Shown: positions 1-6,744, numbered from the stretch's first letter. The stretch is DNA of 10,000 nt from an uncultured Clostridia bacterium (GCA_937880805.1 CALGRR010000106.1:1-10000), one strand, 5' to 3'. Translations and numbers: made by a program. Notes: a model not told the origin generated them from the sequence alone.

Positions 1-23
1 TTCGTCCGTATAGTGCCCTTATA

Positions 24-68
24 GGGCTTAATCAAGCCTCCGGCTTAGCCGGAGGCTTGATTAAGCCC
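24..68. repeat. Perfect 21-bp inverted repeat (hairpin) overlapping the end of the MFS gene
   Basis: The arms at 24-44 and 48-68 are exact reverse complements over 21 bp, with a 3-base TTA loop. The right arm includes the stop codon (61-63) and the last codons of the transporter gene. A smaller hairpin (GCCC-TTATA-GGGC, 15-27) abuts and overlaps the left arm, so the two could compete. No U-tract follows on the minus strand, so this is not a textbook intrinsic terminator. It could still stop transcription or protect the 3' end of the operon mRNA. The near-perfect symmetry also fits a REP-like dispersed palindrome. Confidence 0.8.
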
Positions 69-1515
69 ATTCGCAGCCGGTAACGGTTTCCATATCAATG
101 CCTTTTGTTTCGTTTGTTTTCTTGAGCAGAGCAATAAATGCCGCTATATAACCGGGAACAAGGAGAGCAAAGCATATTATTCCTGCCGCACTGTTGCCGA
201 ATATTGTGAGTGCGGGTAATCCAACACCGTATGAAATTACAAAGCCGATTGCCGTAACAATAAACTGTGCCGACATTGTTGAAGAGCGGAGATTGGTGGG
301 GGAGGATTCGCCTATCATCATAATCAGAACATCGTTTGTTGAATATGAGCTTCCTATGCAGGCACCGCAAAGGAATCCCACAACATAGGGGTTAAAGCCC
401 ATTCTTGAGCCGAGTGCAAAGCCGATGAAAGAAAGTGTGCAGTTGATTGCGGTAACGATAGCTGCCGTTTTTCTGCCCTTTGAATCTGATATAAAGCCCA
501 TAATAACCTGCGAAACCGCACACCCTACGGGGAACATAAAGAGTGCATCGGTAACGGGACCCGTGCTCACGAAATTCATAACCTCATCGCCGAGTGAAGC
601 AAACATTCCGTTTGCAATGCAGTTTTCCGCATATCCGTAAGAAAGAATAACCTGATAATTAACGGAAACAAGAAAACCGATGTTTATAAGTGCCGATGTT
701 ATGTAAAGCCAGCGAAGCTGCTTATGGCTCATTGCGAATTTCAAAGCGGGGATAAGTCCGCCTTGGGCACTTCCGCTTGCCTTAAGTGCTTTTTCTGCTT
801 CACGCTCTTCATCGCTCATTTTCAGATAGCGTAGCCTTGAATCGATAAAAGCATCCGTTTCTCTTGCGGTGAAAAGTGCAAGAGCCGAAACAATAATTCC
901 TATAATTGCGGGAATAGCATAAACGTTTCTCCATTCGGATGCCTCGTGCATCAGCAGCCTTCTTAAAACGGGCACAAGCATAACACCCATATTTGCAAAG
1001 AATTTTATTGAAGAATACATTCTTGCACGGTGCTTTGAGGGCGAAGATTCCATAATATAAACAACGTGCATATCGTGGGGAATAAAGAACTGAACCATAC
1101 AGGCACCGATGAAATAAAGTGCTATATTGTTTGAAAGAAAAATAACAAACAACGCAAAGCTCATACCGAAGGTGTTGATAATCAGAAACTTCTTTCTGCC
1201 CCAGCGGTCTGCAAGAGGTCTGTAGAGCAAGCCGATTGCAGGAATGGGTATCGCTATAACCGTCAGCATATCAAGCAAGCCAACCGATTTTTCGCCGTAT
1301 TTTGAAAAGAGGTCATTTGCAATTTCGGTTTTCATCAGCGTGCCGATTTGCGAGGCAACCTCATCGGTAAGATAGATAAGACAAATTATAAATACAAGAT
1401 AAGCAAAATAGAAACGGGCTTTGGGGCGGGATTTTTGCTTTTCCCATTTCAGAATTTCCTTCTGCCTTTTTTGTTCAAGCTTTTTCAGCTTTTCGGCAGT
1501 CATTGCATTTGCCAT
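61..1515 (-). CDS. MFS transporter, last gene of the amino-sugar operon
   Basis: The product is a 484-residue integral membrane protein with about 12 hydrophobic segments, the usual layout of the major facilitator superfamily. The loop after TM2 has the family's motif A as DRWGRKK (residues 103-109). A second copy of this type, SDSKGRKT (343-350), lies in the C-terminal half. The first 32 residues are very rich in Lys and Glu and probably form a short cytoplasmic helix. The ATG start has AAAGGAGA upstream with about 8 bases of spacing, and lies 20 bp after the glucosidase stop, so it is the fourth gene of the operon. The substrate cannot be read from the sequence. From its neighbours I infer uptake of a GlcNAc-containing sugar or glycoconjugate. 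Its stop lies inside a long perfect hairpin. Confidence 0.88.
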   Translation of the reverse strand: MANAMTAEKLKKLEQKRQKEILKWEKQKSRPKARFYFAYLVFIICLIYLTDEVASQIGTLMKTEIANDLFSKYGEKSVGLLDMLTVIAIPIPAIGLLYRPLADRWGRKKFLIINTFGMSFALFVIFLSNNIALYFIGACMVQFFIPHDMHVVYIMESSPSKHRARMYSSIKFFANMGVMLVPVLRRLLMHEASEWRNVYAIPAIIGIIVSALALFTARETDAFIDSRLRYLKMSDEEREAEKALKASGSAQGGLIPALKFAMSHKQLRWLYITSALINIGFLVSVNYQVILSYGYAENCIANGMFASLGDEVMNFVSTGPVTDALFMFPVGCAVSQVIMGFISDSKGRKTAAIVTAINCTLSFIGFALGSRMGFNPYVVGFLCGACIGSSYSTNDVLIMMIGESSPTNLRSSTMSAQFIVTAIGFVISYGVGLPALTIFGNSAAGIICFALLVPGYIAAFIALLKKTNETKGIDMETVTGCEWA

Positions 1516-1535
1516 AAGATTATCTCCTTTGAATG

Positions 1536-3176
1536 TTAAATCTTCAAAGCTTTTTCGGCAGCTTCTCTCAGGCAGAAGCCGGTAAGGATAACAGCATCCG
1601 AATTGTATTTTTCAAGAAGAGCAGCGAGCTTATTTTTGTTTTCACCGTCAGGATTCTTGTGCGTTTCAAGAATTGCATCAAGCAAATCGCAGCACATTGA
1701 GAATTTGCCAACCCATTTTTTGAGCTCTTTAAACAGAGGATTGCTTTCATCTGAAAGCATTTCAAGGCATTCTCTCATTTTTGCATTGTATTCCGAGAAT
1801 TCCTTCTGAGCCTTTTCCTTTTCTCCGATTTCATTCAGGAAAGCAATGTGAATAAGCTTTTCGCCCATAAATGCAGAGCTGTATTTTGAAAGGCAGGAAA
1901 CACCGAGATGGTCTGCAAAATATCCGAAAAGCTCTGCTTTATCGCCCAGAATTTCGCTGTGAGCATTTTTAAGGGATTTTTCGGGGCAATAGGCAGTCGG
2001 ATTCCATAAATAATCCGCAACTGTCATAAGGGGGATTTTGGAGCATTCCGCATACTCCATAACATTTGAAATAAGACCTTCGCAATGGCGGTAGAGCTCT
2101 TTTTCTCTGCCGATTAATGCTCCGAGATGCATTTCCTGAAACATTTCGCAGTCGTTAACGGGATAATTATCCCAATAAAGAGGTCTGTGCTTTGCGGATT
2201 GCATAAGAGCATCAGCTTCTCTTACCGTCTGAACTCTTGAGCAGATTTCTGCACCCGTCCAGAAGAGGTCAACATCACCGGGAATGCCCGAGCCGAATTT
2301 TGAAATGTAATAGCCGTTTTCATCGCCGCTGTATTGCGTGGGGCAAACGGTGAGTGAGATGCTGCTGTCAAATTCTTTTAACGCATTATAAGTTTTGTTT
2401 ACAAGGTCGATATGAGCATTAACGATTTCGCCGAAGGCTTCGGCGTCCTCTTTATATTGAAAATCCCACGAAATATCGTCAAGAAGAAGCCCGAAATTGC
2501 GAACTCCGATATTATAAATGCTTTTGATTTTGTTAATCAGAAGAGCGAAATCCTCTTCGCTTGTATATTTATATGAAAGACCGGGACCGATTGCCCAATG
2601 AAAATCAAGCTCGTTTTCAGTTGCGGTTTCAAATAAATTCTTAAGCTCGGCAAGCTCTTTTTCGGGATATAAGTCACGCCAGTTATCTCTGTGATAAATA
2701 TCATCCTTGGGGGCATAGAAAAAGGTGTTCATTTTGTATTTTGCCATCAGCTTCATAACCGAAAGGCGTTTTTCGTTTTCCCATGTTGCACCGTAAAAGC
2801 CTTCGATATAGCCTCGTTTTTTAAAAAGGGGATAGTCCTCAACGCATCCTTCGCAAAGCTCGTTTTTGCAAATAAGCTGTGCAAGCGTGTGAAGTGCTCT
2901 GAAAACGCCTCTTTTTGCTGCTGCTTCAATAACAGCTTTGTTTTCGTTTGCCGTGATAAAATATTTTTCATCGGTGAGGCGTGCTTCCTCTTCAATATAG
3001 TTGGTCTTTCTGCAGTCTGAAAGTATGATTTCTATTTCATATCCGTCTGAGGGAAAAAGGCTGTATTCCGAAAAAACCTTTTCTGCGGTTTCGGTGCAAT
3101 TGCCGCTGAAATAAAAATTCTTAACCTCAATTTGTTTTCCGTTAAGATTGTTTTTCTGAATTACGGGATAAATCAT
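1536..3176 (-). CDS. GH84 beta-N-acetylglucosaminidase, cytoplasmic
   Basis: This 546-residue glycosidase should remove terminal beta-linked GlcNAc by substrate-assisted catalysis. Residues 1-118 resemble the small N-terminal domain common to GH84/GH20 enzymes. The GH84 barrel starts with EGFYGATW (125-132). It continues with YAPKDD (154-159), IGPG (196-199), the catalytic pair Asp233-Asp234 in LLLDDISWD (230-238), WTG (306-308) and WDNYPVND (345-352). The region after about 400 is helical. There is no signal peptide, unlike many secreted bacterial GH84 enzymes, so it should act on an imported substrate. Its ATG overlaps the SIS gene stop (ATGA), with GGAGAT upstream. The family call is firm. 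The natural substrate (chitobiose-like, muropeptide-derived, or an O-GlcNAc conjugate) is open. Confidence 0.9.
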   Translation of the reverse strand: MIYPVIQKNNLNGKQIEVKNFYFSGNCTETAEKVFSEYSLFPSDGYEIEIILSDCRKTNYIEEEARLTDEKYFITANENKAVIEAAAKRGVFRALHTLAQLICKNELCEGCVEDYPLFKKRGYIEGFYGATWENEKRLSVMKLMAKYKMNTFFYAPKDDIYHRDNWRDLYPEKELAELKNLFETATENELDFHWAIGPGLSYKYTSEEDFALLINKIKSIYNIGVRNFGLLLDDISWDFQYKEDAEAFGEIVNAHIDLVNKTYNALKEFDSSISLTVCPTQYSGDENGYYISKFGSGIPGDVDLFWTGAEICSRVQTVREADALMQSAKHRPLYWDNYPVNDCEMFQEMHLGALIGREKELYRHCEGLISNVMEYAECSKIPLMTVADYLWNPTAYCPEKSLKNAHSEILGDKAELFGYFADHLGVSCLSKYSSAFMGEKLIHIAFLNEIGEKEKAQKEFSEYNAKMRECLEMLSDESNPLFKELKKWVGKFSMCCDLLDAILETHKNPDGENKNKLAALLEKYNSDAVILTGFCLREAAEKALKI

Positions 3177-3910
3177 AAGTGCTTTATCTCCTTTTTATAT
3201 TTTTTAATAAGCTTATCGTTGATTTCATCGCCGCCGTCGATATTTGCACTTGCAAAATGCTCGGGTGAAAATCCGCCCTTTGCACAAATATCAACCGCTT
3301 CGGCAACAACGGCATTCAGTATCATTGCACCTGCAACCGTGGAAGTGGGGCATATTGTGCCCTCAACTCCGTCAACGCTTATGCAGGCATCACCGACACA
3401 GCCGCAGTTATCAAGCACTATATCGGCAATTTCGCAAAGTCTTTTGCCGCTTTTGTGGCGGGATTCGCCCGAATATGTATGCTCAAGATTTGTGAGCACT
3501 ATAACTGTTACGCCTCTTTCTTTGCAAAGCAGAGCCATATCAATAACAACGCCGTTTCTTCCCGAGTTTGAGATTATGATTACCGTGTCACCCTCTGCCA
3601 TTGAATAATCATCAAAGATTTTTTCGGCAAGACCCTCTTTTCTTTCAGCCTCGGTGCTTGCATAGGCGTCAATGTGAAGCATAAGCTCATCAACAAGAAT
3701 GGGCTGAATCTGCACAAGACCGCCTGCTCTGTAAAAAAGCTCCTCTGCAAGCATATGTGAATGACCCGTGCCGAAAATAAAAAGCTTTTTGCCTTCGGTT
3801 AAAACCTTGCTTACGGCAAGTGCGGCTTTCTCAATGCTTTCGGCACAATTATTTTCGATTTTCTCGGTTATGTTTTTTATGTTGTTAATGTATTCAATAT
3901 ATTTTTTCAT
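3173..3910 (-). CDS. SIS-domain phosphosugar-binding protein (COG4821/UPF0309 type)
   Basis: This roughly 245-residue protein carries a single SIS (sugar isomerase) fold, which binds phosphorylated sugars. Key stretches are FGTGHSHMLAEE (residues 46-57) and the phosphate-binding SNSGRN (114-119). Length and motifs fit the poorly characterised COG4821/UPF0309 group, related to but distinct from MurQ and GmhA. I start it at ATG 3910, which shares one base with the kinase stop and has GAGGG 7 bases upstream. A GTG at 3913 is the alternative. The gene overlaps the GH84 gene by 4 bp, so translation is coupled on both sides. Sitting between a GlcNAc kinase and a GH84 enzyme, it probably acts on GlcNAc-6-phosphate or a derivative such as an etherified or isomerised form. 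That role is inference. Confidence 0.85.
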   Translation of the reverse strand: MKKYIEYINNIKNITEKIENNCAESIEKAALAVSKVLTEGKKLFIFGTGHSHMLAEELFYRAGGLVQIQPILVDELMLHIDAYASTEAERKEGLAEKIFDDYSMAEGDTVIIISNSGRNGVVIDMALLCKERGVTVIVLTNLEHTYSGESRHKSGKRLCEIADIVLDNCGCVGDACISVDGVEGTICPTSTVAGAMILNAVVAEAVDICAKGGFSPEHFASANIDGGDEINDKLIKKYKKEIKHL

Positions 3911-4806
3911 CACATTTCCCTCGCTATCTTAAGTGCTCCTTCTTCGGGAGGAACGGTTAAAAGCTCGATTTTTAAATCGGGATAATCCATACTCATTTCT
4001 CTGATGAAAACATCTCTGAAAAGCTTGTTATGCTGGAACAATCCGCCGTAAAGTGCCAGAACGGAGCAGCTTTTGATTTCATTGAAAAGATAAAAAATTG
4101 TTTGGGTAAAATCCCGTGCCTGCTTAACTATTATAGCTTTTGCGGTTATATTGTTTTCATCGGCAAGCCTGCCCACAACCTCTGCAAAGCCTGCAATATA
4201 ATCCTTCTTTGTTTCCTCGGAATATATAATGTCTATCGCTTTCCTGAAATCGGAAACACCGAAATATTCACAAGCAGCGTCAAGCAGCTTTTCTTCTTTG
4301 TTTCTGTCGGAAAAATTGCAGCAGAATTTGAGAGCATCAACCGCTATTGAATATGCGGAGCCGTCATCGCCGAGGATATGCCCCCAGCCGCCTTTAACAA
4401 CGGTTTTTCCGCTTTCGTCTTCACCGATTGCCATTGAACCCGTGCCGCAGATTGCAACGCACGGGCAAACTGCATTATCAACGGATTTGAGTGCCACATA
4501 AACATCGCTGTTCATACGAAGCTTATCTGCATCAATTACACCGCCGCACAGAGCATCAAGCATATTGCTGTCTGCCTCATCATCAAGTGCTGAGCATCCC
4601 ACAAATGCCGCCTCAAATTTTATGTTGCCGAGCGAATTATTAATATCTGCCATTATATCCGAAAGGTTGCTTCTTGCTTTTTTCATTCCCACGGAATAAA
4701 AATTAATGGTTTTGCCAACGGATTTTAAAACAATATTGCCGTTTTCATCCGAAACAGCGGCGGTTGTTTTGGTTCCTCCGCCGTCAATGCCGAGAAAATA
4801 TTTCAT
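3910..4806 (-). CDS. BadF/BadG/BcrA/BcrD-family N-acetylglucosamine kinase
   Basis: This 298-residue sugar kinase of the ASKHA fold probably phosphorylates free GlcNAc with ATP to give GlcNAc-6-phosphate. It has the phosphate-1 loop GIDGGGTKT (residues 6-14), the phosphate-2 loop CGTGS (120-124), and the NAGK signature GGWGHILGDDGSAY (139-152). An adenosine-type glycine motif YGGLFQHN lies at 253-260. Length is normal for bacterial NAGK-like proteins. It is the first gene of the leftward operon. Its ATG has GGAGA 6 bases upstream, and a promoter lies at 4863-4890. The family also includes glucosamine kinases and 2-hydroxyacyl-CoA dehydratase activators. The GWGHxLGDxGSxY signature and the GH84 neighbour favour GlcNAc. 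Confidence 0.88.
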   Translation of the reverse strand: MKYFLGIDGGGTKTTAAVSDENGNIVLKSVGKTINFYSVGMKKARSNLSDIMADINNSLGNIKFEAAFVGCSALDDEADSNMLDALCGGVIDADKLRMNSDVYVALKSVDNAVCPCVAICGTGSMAIGEDESGKTVVKGGWGHILGDDGSAYSIAVDALKFCCNFSDRNKEEKLLDAACEYFGVSDFRKAIDIIYSEETKKDYIAGFAEVVGRLADENNITAKAIIVKQARDFTQTIFYLFNEIKSCSVLALYGGLFQHNKLFRDVFIREMSMDYPDLKIELLTVPPEEGALKIAREM

Positions 4807-4848
4807 ATCAACTCTCCGTTTCTGTAAAATATTTTGTATCGTGCAGGA

Positions 4849-4871
4849 GTGTTTATAAAATAATTATACAC
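4849..4871. promoter_or_regulatory. Imperfect palindrome over the operon -10/start site, candidate operator
   Basis: GTGTTTATAA (4849-4858) and TTATACAC (4864-4871) are inverted copies with one extra base in the left arm. The palindrome covers the -10 box and the expected start of the kinase operon transcript, a common place for a repressor site. No regulator gene is present in the window. AT-rich symmetry could arise by chance. Confidence 0.3.
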
Positions 4872-4890
4872 AATATTCAGTCATTTTCAA
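4863..4890 (-). promoter_or_regulatory. Sigma-A type promoter of the amino-sugar operon
   Basis: Read on the minus strand, TTGAAA (4885-4890) and a perfect TATAAT (4863-4868) are separated by 16 bp. The transcript would start near 4856, giving a leader of about 50 bases before the kinase ATG at 4806. No other comparable promoter is apparent in the short junctions of the four-gene operon. Confidence 0.7.
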
Positions 4891-4900
4891 TATAAAGGTA

Positions 4901-4929
4901 TTGATTTTCAAAATAAAAAACTATATTAT
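4901..4929 (+). promoter_or_regulatory. Promoter of the GNAT gene
   Basis: TTGATT (4901-4906) and TATTAT (4924-4929) are separated by 17 bp. Transcription would start near 4936, only a few bases before the candidate ATGs at 4940 and 4946, so the mRNA would be nearly leaderless. The -35 box lies 10 bp from the -35 box of the divergent operon. Confidence 0.5.
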
Positions 4930-4939
4930 ATATTCGGTG

Positions 4940-5500
4940 ATGAAAATGGTAAAAGTAAGAAAATATGAGAAAAAAGATTTTGACAGAGTAAGATTTGCCT
5001 GCCTTAACAGCGAGGGCGGGGGAATGCCGGCAGATCTTTGTGCGTTTATTCTGCACACCTTCTGCGATTATTATATTGAAAACGAGCCTCAGAACTGCTT
5101 TGTGCTTGATGCTGACGGCTATGCTGTGGGCTACATTATCTGCACCGAAAATTATGATGAATATAAAAATATTTTCGATGAAAAATATCTGCCCTTAACC
5201 GAAAAATTCGGCAAGGAAAACTATGAATGGGCAAAAACCTCAACCTTGCTGCAAGAAAAATATAAAGAAGATTATCCCGCACATCTTCATATTGATATTC
5301 TTCCTGAATATCAGCGTCAGGGCTGGGGCGGCAAGCTTATCAACGCTCTTTTTGAGCACCTCAAATCAAAGAATATAAAAGGCGTTATGCTCACAACCGG
5401 CAAAACAAACGAAACAGCTTGCAATTTTTATAAAAAATACGGCTTTGAGCTTGTGGGAATAAGCGGTGACGATGCCGCATTCGGAATGAAATTGATATAA
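4940..5500 (+). CDS. GNAT-family N-acetyltransferase, resembling the HAT-like domain group linked to O-GlcNAcase
   Basis: This is a protein of about 186 residues with one GNAT fold, transferring acetyl from acetyl-CoA to an unknown amine. The acetyl-CoA loop is QRQGWGGK (residues 125-132), preceded by the core strand PAHLHIDILP (113-122). NETACNFYKKYGFE (157-170) is the usual C-terminal GNAT motif. From memory, the HLHIDILPEYQ region resembles bacterial relatives of the pseudo-acetyltransferase domain of human O-GlcNAcase. This needs a profile search. The start is uncertain: ATG 4940, or ATG 4946 with GGTGAT upstream. A TTG at 4901 in the same frame is unlikely because it coincides with the -35 box. 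The gene is divergent from the GlcNAc operon and ends at a strong terminator. Confidence 0.82.
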   Translation: MKMVKVRKYEKKDFDRVRFACLNSEGGGMPADLCAFILHTFCDYYIENEPQNCFVLDADGYAVGYIICTENYDEYKNIFDEKYLPLTEKFGKENYEWAKTSTLLQEKYKEDYPAHLHIDILPEYQRQGWGGKLINALFEHLKSKNIKGVMLTTGKTNETACNFYKKYGFELVGISGDDAAFGMKLI

Positions 5501-5503
5501 AAT

Positions 5504-5540
5504 AAAGACGAAGAGCAATCACTGTTCTTCGTCTTTTTAT
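5504..5540. terminator. Bidirectional intrinsic terminator between convergent genes
   Basis: An 11-bp perfect stem (5504-5514 with 5526-5536) has an 11-base loop and continues into TTTTT on the plus strand. On the minus strand the stem is followed by TATTTTAT. It lies 3 bp after the GNAT stop and just past the stop of the leftward gene ending at 5543, so it can serve both. Confidence 0.85.
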
Positions 5541-5542
5541 CT

Positions 5543-6265
5543 TTAAATTACATCAGCTTGTCTGAAAAGCTCAACAGCATAATCATTTGTTTCTTCAGGC
5601 ATTGCAACGGCATAGAACTGACCCGAAGTGCCGTTAATTGCACTGAAATAATAAACTTTTTTATTTTTAATCAGAAGAGTTTCGCTTTGTGAATAGAATA
5701 TACCGTCATTGCTTTCTTTTCTGAATGCTCCCATTGTGTAATTCCAAAACGGAAATGTTTTATAGTCCTTATAATTGAATTTTCCTTTGCTGATTTCTTC
5801 GGCAACATCAATTATTTCATCAAATTTCTCGCTGTCAACATTTTCAAGCTTATATCTGTTGAAATCGCCTTCATCAAGAAATTTCATACTGCAGGAATAA
5901 TATTTGTAATTCTCCGCATCGGCATAGTGTGCTTTCAGTTTTTCCCAATCCTCTTCGGGGCAGAAGATTTTCCGGCTGAAATCAACGCTGAGGCTTGTGC
6001 TTTCGTTTTTATAAATCCAGCCATTACCCAAATCATAATAATTGTTTGTGTATCCGCCGAAAGCACCTTCAACATCTTCGGTGAAAATCGGTTCTTCGGT
6101 ATAGAAATTATAGCTTTTGCAAAGCTTTAAATCATCGTCAATAAAGCAGTTTTTATATGTTTTGCCGTCTATCTCAACCGTCAGAAATTCAGGCTTTTCT
6201 TCACTCGGAAAAAGCAGCGACAGTATTGACATAATAATTGAAATTATTGCACTGATAATTTTCAT
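5543..6265 (-). CDS. Hypothetical exported protein
   Basis: This is a 240-residue protein of no family I recognise. Residues 1-20 form a short hydrophobic segment after MK, ending before SEEKPEF, so it is likely a signal peptide or a membrane anchor. No lipobox Cys is seen. The rest is acidic and rich in Tyr, Phe and Asn, with scattered Cys residues (40, 49, 102, 125), and reads as a soluble mostly beta domain outside the membrane. A very strong AGGGGGT ribosome binding site precedes the ATG. It is a single-gene unit with its own promoter (6288-6316) and terminator. Base composition and codon use match the operon to its left. Neighbours give no clear hint of function. Confidence 0.8.
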   Translation of the reverse strand: MKIISAIISIIMSILSLLFPSEEKPEFLTVEIDGKTYKNCFIDDDLKLCKSYNFYTEEPIFTEDVEGAFGGYTNNYYDLGNGWIYKNESTSLSVDFSRKIFCPEEDWEKLKAHYADAENYKYYSCSMKFLDEGDFNRYKLENVDSEKFDEIIDVAEEISKGKFNYKDYKTFPFWNYTMGAFRKESNDGIFYSQSETLLIKNKKVYYFSAINGTSGQFYAVAMPEETNDYAVELFRQADVI

Positions 6266-6287
6266 AGAATTACCCCCTTATATGCAG

Positions 6288-6316
6288 ATTATAGTTTATT
6301 GCCGGGTCAAAGTCAA
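6288..6316 (-). promoter_or_regulatory. Promoter of the exported-protein gene
   Basis: On the minus strand TTGACT (6311-6316) and perfect TATAAT (6288-6293) are 17 bp apart. This is a near-consensus sigma-A promoter about 20 bp upstream of the gene's ATG at 6265. An overlapping TTGACC is too close to the -10 to serve as the -35. Confidence 0.75.
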
Positions 6317-6337
6317 TCAAATTGGAAAAATGTTTGC

Positions 6338-6366
6338 TTGACAAGCTGAATTTAAAGTGATATAAT
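6338..6366 (+). promoter_or_regulatory. Perfect consensus promoter of the trpB T-box leader
   Basis: TTGACA (6338-6343) and TATAAT (6361-6366) have the ideal 17-bp spacing. Such a strong constitutive promoter fits control by attenuation in the leader rather than by a repressor. The expected start is near 6373. Confidence 0.88.
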
Positions 6367-6372
6367 CCAAAG

Positions 6373-6653
6373 TAATTTAACATAGGAAACCGTTGAGGCG
6401 GGAATAAAGGTGATTATGCTTCCACAGAGAGTCCGTGGTGCTGAAAATCGGGCGAAAAACAAATCATCAAATGGGCCGCTGAGGGTGCAGTGAAATGCGA
6501 TGCAAAGTATTCTGCAACGTGAGGGCATACGTTAGTTGCCGGGGATATGACTGTATCCCGCAAAGTGCACGGCATTGCCGTGAATCAGGGTGGCACCGCG
6601 AATATGCTTATTCGTCCTTGACAGAAAATTTTCTGTCAGGGGCTTTTTATTTT
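6373..6653 (+). promoter_or_regulatory. T-box leader, tryptophan-specific, upstream of trpB
   Basis: The leader carries the T-box sequence AGGGTGGCACCGCG (6587-6600), the stem I AGAGAG element (6426-6431) and a GTGGTGCTGAAAATC distal loop region. Stem I closes through GCGG (6398-6401) with CCGC (6476-6479) and GTGATT (6410-6415) with AATCAT. The internal loop between these holds TGG (6472-6474), the Trp codon. The acceptor bulge TGGC (6591-6594) pairs with a tRNA ending in GCCA, which fits the G discriminator base of bacterial tRNA-Trp. Further hairpins are GGGATA/TATCCC (6542-6559) and CACGGC/GCCGTG (6568-6582). Uncharged tRNA-Trp should favour the antiterminator and switch trpB on. ATG (6471-6473) overlaps the specifier, but tRNA-Met has an A discriminator and the downstream gene is trpB. 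Confidence 0.9.
6615..6653 (+). terminator. T-box intrinsic terminator
   Basis: TGACAGAAAA (6619-6628) pairs with TTTTCTGTCA (6629-6638), extended by CCT with GGG and followed by TTTTTATTTT (6644-6653). The left arm includes the CGTCCTT segment that would otherwise pair with the T-box sequence in the antiterminator, the usual mutually exclusive arrangement. Confidence 0.9.
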
Positions 6654-6667
6654 CAGGAGGAATTGAT

Positions 6668-6706
6668 ATGGTTTTATTAACAAAACGATGGCGTAGCTCA
6701 ATTTAA
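6668..6706 (+). CDS. Possible 12-codon upstream reading frame with one Trp codon
   Basis: An ATG at 6668 follows a perfect AGGAGG (6655-6660) with 7 bases of spacing and encodes MVLLTKRWRSSI before TAA. It lies after the T-box terminator, so it is read only in transcripts that escape termination, and 38 bases before the trpB start. It may be a leader peptide that tunes trpB translation, or the relic of a lost first gene. The strong ribosome binding site is the only direct support for its translation. The Trp codon at position 8 may be chance. Confidence 0.35.
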   Translation: MVLLTKRWRSSI

Positions 6707-6718
6707 TGTGTTAATAAA
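6673..6718. repeat. 10-bp inverted repeat flanking the small upstream reading frame
   Basis: TTTATTAACA (6673-6682) and TGTTAATAAA (6709-6718) are perfect reverse complements with a 26-base loop. The left arm is inside the 12-codon frame, and the right arm ends 13 bases before the trpB ribosome binding site. The stem is AU-rich and weak. Confidence 0.55.
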
Positions 6719-6744
6719 CTATTATTTATTTGGAGGAAAAAACA

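Noticed and set aside
2429..2445. 17-base GC-rich palindrome inside the GH84 gene
   Set aside because: It lies fully in well-conserved coding sequence for EDAEAFGE, and has no accompanying motif. Probably a codon-level coincidence.
4901..4939. TTG start that would extend the GNAT protein by 13 residues
   Set aside because: The TTG is the -35 box of the likely promoter, the added residues do not fit the family start, and the AAAGG upstream is only 2 bases away.
6686..6710. GGCGTAGCTCAA stretch resembling the 5' half of a tRNA D-arm
   Set aside because: No matching D-stem partner, anticodon arm, T-arm or CCA end follows. It is too short to be a tRNA or a clear fragment.
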